A stretch of 22,260 bases of DNA from Apostichopus californicus (Eukaryota > Echinodermata > Holothuroidea > Aspidochirotida > Stichopodidae): NCBI GenBank assembly GCA_020650975.1, contig JAIPMN010005725.1, forward strand, positions 1 through 22,260. The letters are read 5' to 3'. The position numbers were made by a program, and so were the translations under genes. The notes under the pieces were generated by a model that had not been told where the DNA came from, made no database searches, and was given only the letters and a program-made list of their open reading frames with translations. Shown piece by piece: positions 18,901 through 22,260 of this stretch (the first letter of the stretch is position 1; every line of letters begins with the position of its first letter).

Positions 18901-21330
18901 GAGACAGAAGGCAGTTTATCAAGTAAGATCCCTTCTAGCAGAAATGATATACATTCTTAGTCCCAAGAGACTTCTACATCCAATTCACTATGAATGAACC
19001 CAATTAAACAGCATCCCAGGTCTAGGTATGGAGATGAAAGAATCTATTTATATACACAAATGATTGCTTTTGTGCTGTGTTCTGAGTGGAACTTGAGTTG
19101 GAATTAATGTATCAGGGCTTCTTAACTTTAAGTCGAGAAGAACTGTGGGGAGACTATAGTATTATCTGGTATCATACAGCAATACAAAGCAAACAAATAA
19201 CTAAATACACATCATTCAAAGAAAAAGAAAAACCTTTCTTTTTGTATTTGTTTGTATTCTGTGCTTTGTAAAATAATAAATTTATGAAACAAGATATCAG
19301 AACTATCTCATTCGATCCCTGGACAGTTCTACGAATGAAAAGGACCAGAGGGTATGTGGAGCGGGATATTGGGAGGAAACTTATTAGTGTTCAGTATGAA
19401 AGCTATTGATTCTTAATCAATCCAACAACTAAACGATGAAGAACTCATCCATAAATTAACAGGAAAAGAAAGTCTCAATTGAATAAGTTTCGTTGTACAA
19501 CTTTGGTTTATGAAAGCACTGCACGGCATGAAGCAGACAACTGCTCTCCTTAAATAAGTGCAAAAGGATCATAAATAAAATATCAAATTACATCTGTTCC
19601 AGTAATCCATCTTTTCTTGGTCGTAAATCATTTGACAAAAAAATTATTAATATTTTATAGTTATGTTGACTAAAATCTGACAGCTGCTGGCTGTGACAGT
19701 GTGGCTCTACTATAAAATTTTACAGGTTCAGTGAGAGAAAAACAAAAGCACAACATAAACAGTCTCACACGGTGGTTAAAAAGCAAATCAAAAACAAGTC
19801 TGATAGAGCCCTGAATACCCATTTTAAAAGTTGAAGTGTGGTGTCCTGACTTATATTTTTACCTGCACTTTACTGTAGAGACCCAAGTTGATGTTTTTAA
19901 TCTCCTCCAGCTGTTTTCGGAGAGATATGACCGAGTCCTGCTTCTCGTGGATGTCTTTCTCCATCAGTTGCATGGCCATCTCCATCTCAGTCTTCAGTGT
20001 CTTCTGCAACTCCAACTCTTGCTCTATCTCCTGAAGAGAAACGACAGAAGAATATTAAAAGTTTCCATTTTTATATTTTTATGTTCTTTATTGTGGTTTA
20101 TAACCCTGTCTTATATCATTTTTTTACTTTTACTGCTGTTGTTATTACTTTTAGGTTTTCTTAAGTTTGGTAATTTTATATTCCAGGTATTGGTTCTTTT
20201 GTACAGTGCTCTTGAGCATGTTTTATTTTATGATAACAGCACTTTAATATATGGTATTTATTATATATACTATTTTTATTTCCCCGAGGTTTGGAAATCA
20301 CCTAGTTCTTTGCATGGGTGGATTTATGATAATGATTATTCAAAGATGTATAAATATTCTGGAGAAATTTTTCTTTTTATAATGATGGCTGTCTTGGAAC
20401 TTATCAAGGGTTGTTTTGCTCAAGATGTAAAATGGTGAGGGTTGCTTATCAAGCTCTAACGACAAGAAGTTGATCAAAAAAAAGAATTTAAATAGACGAG
20501 TAGTAATATAATTGCAAGAGAGAAGAAAAGTAAAGATGTTCATTGATCTAATGTTTCATTAATGTTCATCTATTCAATGCATCGCACATTCTCTTGTCGT
20601 AATTGTCTACTTTTTTGTGAGAAACTTTTAAGAAAAAAACCCAGCAAACTTTAAAAAATTTACAACATGATCTAACAAACATAATTTCTTTTCACTACAG
20701 ACTGATTTAGTCAAACAAATTGTTTGACTAAAGTTTAAGGGATGAAAGAATTGATAAGATTGTTTTTTTTTAACGAACTTGTCGCTTATCGGCTTCTGAT
20801 TGCAGTTTCTCTTTGGCGTCGGTGTACATTTCATTCAACCCTGACCTGGAAGTCTGGTAAGTCTCACGTTCCACTTCTATATCCTGTTTGGCAATCTGTA
20901 ATTAACAAAATTTGAAAAATTTCATAAAAAAAATTACATAAAAATCCATTCTTAAGGATTCCAACTGGCCATTTGCATGGCAGAGTTCTGAGTCCAGTTA
21001 AGTGTTACAGACACACACACAAAAGTACAAAGTGGAGGGAAGTCTTCCATAAAGCTTATTTTTTGTTAGGAAGTTTGTCTTTCTTGTATACTTTACTCTC
21101 ACATGACATGAATTAGGACAGAGGCAACCTTGTAACAATGGAGACAAAGGGATACTTTTTTGAAGTCGTATATAGCTACAATGAAAATTCGCAATCATGT
21201 GCAATAACGTTGTCAAGACTAGAGTCACCTTCAACTTTTTCTCGACTGTCTCGTGGATGTTTAAGTTCTCATTCCTCAGCTGTTGGTTCTCTGTTTGGAG
21301 ACTGATGATGTCATTGTTAGCTTTGGCAAG
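10718..21330 (-). CDS. RUFY-family protein (RUN and FYVE domain), C-terminal 353 residues in eight exons
   Basis: Eight minus-strand exons (21330-21229, 20895-20779, 20030-19863, 18128-18031, 15435-15349, 13085-12861, 12427-12301, 10855-10718) join without a frame break into 353 codons plus TAA. Residues 1 to about 280 are a continuous coiled coil matching RUFY1-3 landmarks: [48 protein letters not shown] and DLKIE. Residues 286-345 are a complete FYVE finger with WADD, RRKHHCR and RVC and all eight zinc-binding Cys (295, 298, 311, 314, 319, 322, 339, 342). FYVE fingers bind PI3P on early endosomes; the family links Rab and Arl GTPases to endosome and lysosome traffic through the RUN domain and coiled coil. 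The RUN exons must lie right of the window. I cannot tell which vertebrate paralogue is closest; an invertebrate may have a single RUFY. Confidence 0.93.
10967..11563. repeat. GATGATGTAAA-type satellite with higher-order copies
   Basis: About 600 bp built from variants of an 18-21-bp unit such as AATCTACAATGATGATGTAA. GATCATGATATAAATCATGA occurs at 11173 and again at 11335, inside longer matching segments, so there is a second-level duplication of about 162 bp. The Ile/Tyr/Met-rich minus-strand ORF here is purely compositional. Confidence 0.9.
11922..12289 (-). mobile_element. tRNA-headed SINE, copy 1, in the last RUFY intron
   Basis: The minus strand reads 5' to 3' as a tRNA-like head with A-box-like TGGTCAAGTGG and B-box-like GGTTCGTGCCC, a body with TGTGTCCTCGGGCAAGGCA, and a tail with TGCGCTATATAAGAACTG ending in AT-rich sequence. 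The body motif resembles conserved central domains of metazoan SINE superfamilies; I am not sure which one. Copy 2 at 21781-22119 matches nearly base for base. ATGATC flanks the element at 11916-11921 and 12290-12295 and may be a short target-site duplication. Transcription would be in RUFY sense. Confidence 0.85.
12301..12427 (-). CDS. RUFY exon g (first half of FYVE finger)
   Basis: 127 nt, phase 2 start and phase 0 end. Acceptor TTTTCATCTTCCAG; donor AAG/GTAAGG. It encodes [20 protein letters not shown] then [16 protein letters not shown] and SVARRK. W-x-D-D opens the FYVE domain, and CTKC supplies the first zinc ligand pair. The exon stops exactly before the HHCR core. A SINE begins about 6 bp beyond the donor. 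Confidence 0.93.
12484..12604 (-). CDS. Candidate alternative last exon of RUFY, FYVE-less isoform
   Basis: In intron 12860-12428, an acceptor ATTGTATTGTCTTTAG (AG 12606-12605) opens a frame in exactly the phase left by exon f (GA plus T gives Asp). It would encode 39 more residues, including [20 protein letters not shown] and [14 protein letters not shown], then TGA at 12486-12484. The acidic, protein-like composition is unlike the surrounding intron. Used as a terminal exon it would delete the FYVE finger, recalling vertebrate RUFY3 forms that lack one. Against it: no AATAAA nearby on this strand and a one-in-three chance of phase match. A cassette or poison exon, or chance, are alternatives. 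Confidence 0.3.
12861..13085 (-). CDS. RUFY exon f (distal coiled coil)
   Basis: 225 nt, phase 2 at both ends. Acceptor CTTCTCAAAACAG; consensus donor GA/GTGAGT. It encodes [20 protein letters not shown] and continues through [38 protein letters not shown] and SKLS. This corresponds to DLKIEREWR...LQKEK...EQEQAL...GNKLSE in RUFY1/2. The strong Leu/Glu heptad pattern fits a dimeric coiled coil that positions the FYVE finger. It is the longest exon and is unambiguous. Confidence 0.94.
13086..15348 (-). other. RUFY intron between exons e and f
   Basis: 2263 bp. Contains a GC-richer patch (about 13380-13720, with unexplained ORFs on both strands but no recognised domain), the 28-bp minisatellite (13801-14253) and AT-rich sequence to exon e. 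Confidence 0.8.
13801..14253. repeat. 28-bp minisatellite, 16 units without indels
   Basis: CAGTGGGCAACAGGCTTTAC followed by GTAGCAAC repeats from 13803 with exact 28-bp spacing to 14223: 16 units with only scattered substitutions. Each unit carries TACGTA. Unit length is not a multiple of 3, so the peptides read from it are frame-rotated repeats, not proteins. There are no spacers, so it is not a CRISPR array. Confidence 0.96.
15349..15435 (-). CDS. RUFY exon e (coiled coil)
   Basis: 87 nt, phase 2 at both ends. Acceptor GGTTATTGTAG; donor ATG/GTGGGA is mediocre. It encodes [20 protein letters not shown] followed by ALADKDSK, with a split codon (TG plus T, Cys) into exon f. Continuity with exon d (KLED-R-LKR) matches the family pattern well. 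This stretch is less conserved than its neighbours, so the donor is the least certain junction. Confidence 0.8.
15436..18030 (-). other. RUFY intron between exons d and e
   Basis: 2595 bp, AT-rich, with the TCTG/TATC microsatellite, an A run at 15545-15559 and G/C homopolymer tracts near 16443 and 17371. No exon recognised. Confidence 0.8.
15880..16028 (+). repeat. Compound (TCTG)n/(TATC)n microsatellite
   Basis: About 150 bp of interleaved TCTG and TATC tetranucleotides. The Cys/Leu/Ser/Val/Tyr repeat ORFs here are artefacts of it. Confidence 0.97.
18031..18128 (-). CDS. RUFY exon d (coiled coil, KLEQKTNQ motif)
   Basis: 98 nt, phase 0 start and phase 2 end. Acceptor GTGTTCCCCAG and donor ATAG/GTGAGC. 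It encodes [20 protein letters not shown] and then [12 protein letters not shown]. The L-E-E/Q-KTNQ motif is a RUFY hallmark. The final AG is completed by the first base of exon e to give Arg, as in the family sequence QLEQRL. Confidence 0.92.
18129..19862 (-). other. RUFY intron between exons c and d
   Basis: 1734 bp of AT-rich sequence with A and T runs. Plus-strand ORFs of 60-90 codons show no motif. I see no exon or repeat family. Confidence 0.75.
19863..20030 (-). CDS. RUFY exon c (most conserved coiled coil)
   Basis: 168 nt, 56 codons, phase 0 at both ends. Acceptor TTTCTCTTCAG and donor CAG/GTAAAA. It contains [28 protein letters not shown] and [20 protein letters not shown]. The KTEMEMAM and EKQD motifs are near-invariant RUFY signatures and make the family assignment. 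A 200-codon plus-strand ORF overlapping this exon is antisense plus AT-rich intron and is not a gene. Confidence 0.93.
20031..20778 (-). other. RUFY intron between exons b and c
   Basis: 748 bp, T-rich on the plus strand. It begins, in transcription order, with the unusual donor GTTCGT. No other feature seen. Confidence 0.75.
20779..20895 (-). CDS. RUFY exon b (coiled coil, DIEVER motif)
   Basis: 117 nt, phase 0 at both ends. Acceptor TTAATTACAG. It encodes [32 protein letters not shown] and ends SEADKRQ. The donor is poor (CAA/GTTCGT), but it is the only one that keeps phase: from DIEVER to ELELQ the joined product has the same 42-residue spacing I recall for the vertebrate family. The next frame position runs into a stop four codons later. 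Confidence 0.85.
20896..21228 (-). other. RUFY intron between exons a and b
   Basis: 333 bp with canonical GT-AG ends and a short (CA)n run near 21011. No other feature seen. Confidence 0.8.
21229..21330 (-). CDS. RUFY exon a (coiled coil)
   Basis: 102 nt, phase 0 at both ends. Acceptor TTCTTCTCTCAACAG is strong; donor AAG/GTGACT. It encodes [20 protein letters not shown] and 14 more residues ending KKLK. This corresponds to the RUFY stretch LAVAN...SLQAEN just before the DIEVER motif. It is the most 5' exon visible; the exon before it is outside the window. Confidence 0.88.
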
Positions 21331-21382
21331 CTGTTGAGAGAAGAAAACAGAAATAGTTCAAATGCCTGCAATACATACTTAC

Positions 21383-21590
21383 CACCCAGTTGGGACAATT
21401 TTTTCTATACTGTAGTGTCATGTCCTGCTTCAGAGCACTAGTATTGTAAGTACGAGCAGTATGAATATCATGTTTCTATCAGATCAAGTTTAGGAACTGT
21501 TTTTATTCTGTCAATACCAGTGCTTTGAAGCATGATATTAGAGTACAGTTTTGAGAGGTATTAGCATTAGGAAATTGTCCCAACTGGCTG
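21383..21590. mobile_element. 208-bp foldback MITE with terminal inverted repeats
   Basis: The 18-bp ends CACCCAGTTGGGACAATT and, reversed at the right, CAGCCAGTTGGGACAATT differ at one base. TACTTAC flanks both sides (21376-21382 and 21591-21597) as a 7-bp target-site duplication. Pairing extends inward: CTGCTTCAGAGCACTAGTAT (from 21426) matches the complement of a stretch near 21512-21533, leaving a loop of roughly 65 bp. No transposase fits, so it is non-autonomous. The CAG-like end is compatible with hAT, though hAT normally makes 8-bp duplications. Confidence 0.75.
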
Positions 21591-21780
21591 TACTTACATT
21601 TTTACTTTTGAATATTCATCAATTTAAAAAAAAAAATACACATTTAGATCAAAGTGATGAATATTAATTTTTTTTTGGTAACAATTGGGCAGTTCTGACA
21701 ATCTTTATCACATAATAGATCAACCTTTAATTCTAACTTATTCTACTACTCCCCTTCAACTCACACAACAGAGGATACCG

Positions 21781-22119
21781 TAGCGCTTTGACAACTTAGC
21801 CTTGGTCATTGGTAACTTGTCACACCTACACACCAAAGTGTGCGCAATTCAATCAATCTCTCCTGGGGCACCACAGTGCACCACAACCACGTGTCCCCCG
21901 GGGGACTTCCCATAGGGTGCAGCCACAAACCGGCGCACGCAACTACTGTATATTTACAAGTTACCTCGCAAGTCCCCATTTATACACCTGGGTGAAGAGA
22001 GGCAATGGAGATAAAGTGCCTTGCCCAAGGACACAACGCAATGATCTGGCCAGGGCTCGAACCTGTAATCCTTAGATCACCAGTCCACTGCCCTAACCAC
22101 TTGACCACAATGCCCCCTA
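21781..22119 (-). mobile_element. tRNA-headed SINE, copy 2, upstream RUFY intron
   Basis: Same family and orientation as copy 1, with a better B box (GGTTCGAGCCC) and body TGTGTCCTTGGGCAAGGCA. It carries a small internal duplication (CACCACAGTG/CACCACAAC near 21870-21890) absent from copy 1. The tail stops early, after AAAGCGC, without the TATATAAG segment, so it is 3'-truncated or a different subfamily. No clear target-site duplication. Confidence 0.85.
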
Positions 22120-22243
22120 GTGCTTGGTTGTCCACTTGGCAAAACAATAGCAAGAAATCATTGGCTCTAGCAGAAGTATTCATGAATAATTCAGCAAATT
22201 ATTTCCAATCTAGTGTTGACTTTCCCTTGCCCTCTCCCTACAT

Positions 22244-22260
22244 CAGGGGTGGGCAACCTA
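22244..22260 (+). mobile_element. Probable hAT-type transposon terminus at window edge
   Basis: CAGGGGTGGGCAACCT is very close to the terminal inverted repeat of many animal hAT (Charlie-like) elements, which begin CAGGGGT. The element would extend right of the window. It rests on 16 bases only. Confidence 0.45.

Noticed and set aside
19836..20438. 200-codon plus-strand ORF, the longest in the window
   Set aside because: Its first 65 codons are the antisense of conserved RUFY exon c; the rest is Leu/Ile/Phe/Tyr-rich AT-rich intron. No plus-strand domain is recognisable.

Overview
This is AT-rich eukaryotic DNA from an animal. The genes are split by canonical GT-AG introns, the intergenic and intronic space is full of micro- and minisatellites and retroposon remnants, and both recognisable proteins are metazoan types: a secreted collagen-like protein and a RUN/FYVE-domain (RUFY) endosomal coiled-coil protein. 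The repeat style, including a tRNA-headed SINE with a conserved metazoan-type body, would suit a marine invertebrate deuterostome such as an echinoderm. That taxonomic guess is weak and rests on style, not on a diagnostic marker. No bacterial operon, phage, CRISPR or intact viral gene is visible.

Layout. Positions 1-2243, minus strand: the 5' part of a secreted collagen-like gene. Exon 1 (2243-2070) carries the signal peptide, exon 2 (781-673) a probable coiled coil and a furin-type RRKR site, and exon 3 (321-106) has 24 uninterrupted Gly-X-Y triplets. The gene runs off the left edge. Positions 2244 to about 10546: some 8 kb of mostly non-coding DNA with G/C-rich tracts, a tRNA-derived SINE fragment, a 72-bp minisatellite (7213-7742), and one weak plus-strand start-like ORF at 9870 next to a YY1-like AAGATGGCGGC motif.

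Positions 10718-21330, minus strand: the 3' eight coding exons of a RUFY1/2/3-family gene. They were reconstructed by hand with matching splice phases and give 353 continuous codons plus stop: a long coiled coil ending in a complete FYVE zinc finger split between the last two exons. The RUN-domain exons lie beyond the right edge. The introns hold a GATGATGTAAA-type satellite, a SINE inserted about 6 bp inside the donor of the FYVE-splitting intron, a candidate alternative last exon that would remove the FYVE finger, a 28-bp minisatellite with 16 indel-free units, and a TCTG/TATC microsatellite. Positions 21331-22260, in the upstream RUFY intron, hold a 208-bp foldback MITE with target-site duplication, a second SINE copy, and what looks like the first bases of a hAT-type transposon at the window edge.

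The two genes are on the same strand with the collagen gene downstream of RUFY. Nothing suggests they work together: one product should be extracellular matrix or secreted, the other cytoplasmic on PI3P-positive endosomes. I did not find a clearly novel multi-gene system. The most interesting points are the possible FYVE-less RUFY isoform, the SINE sitting on the FYVE-exon splice donor, and the foldback element.
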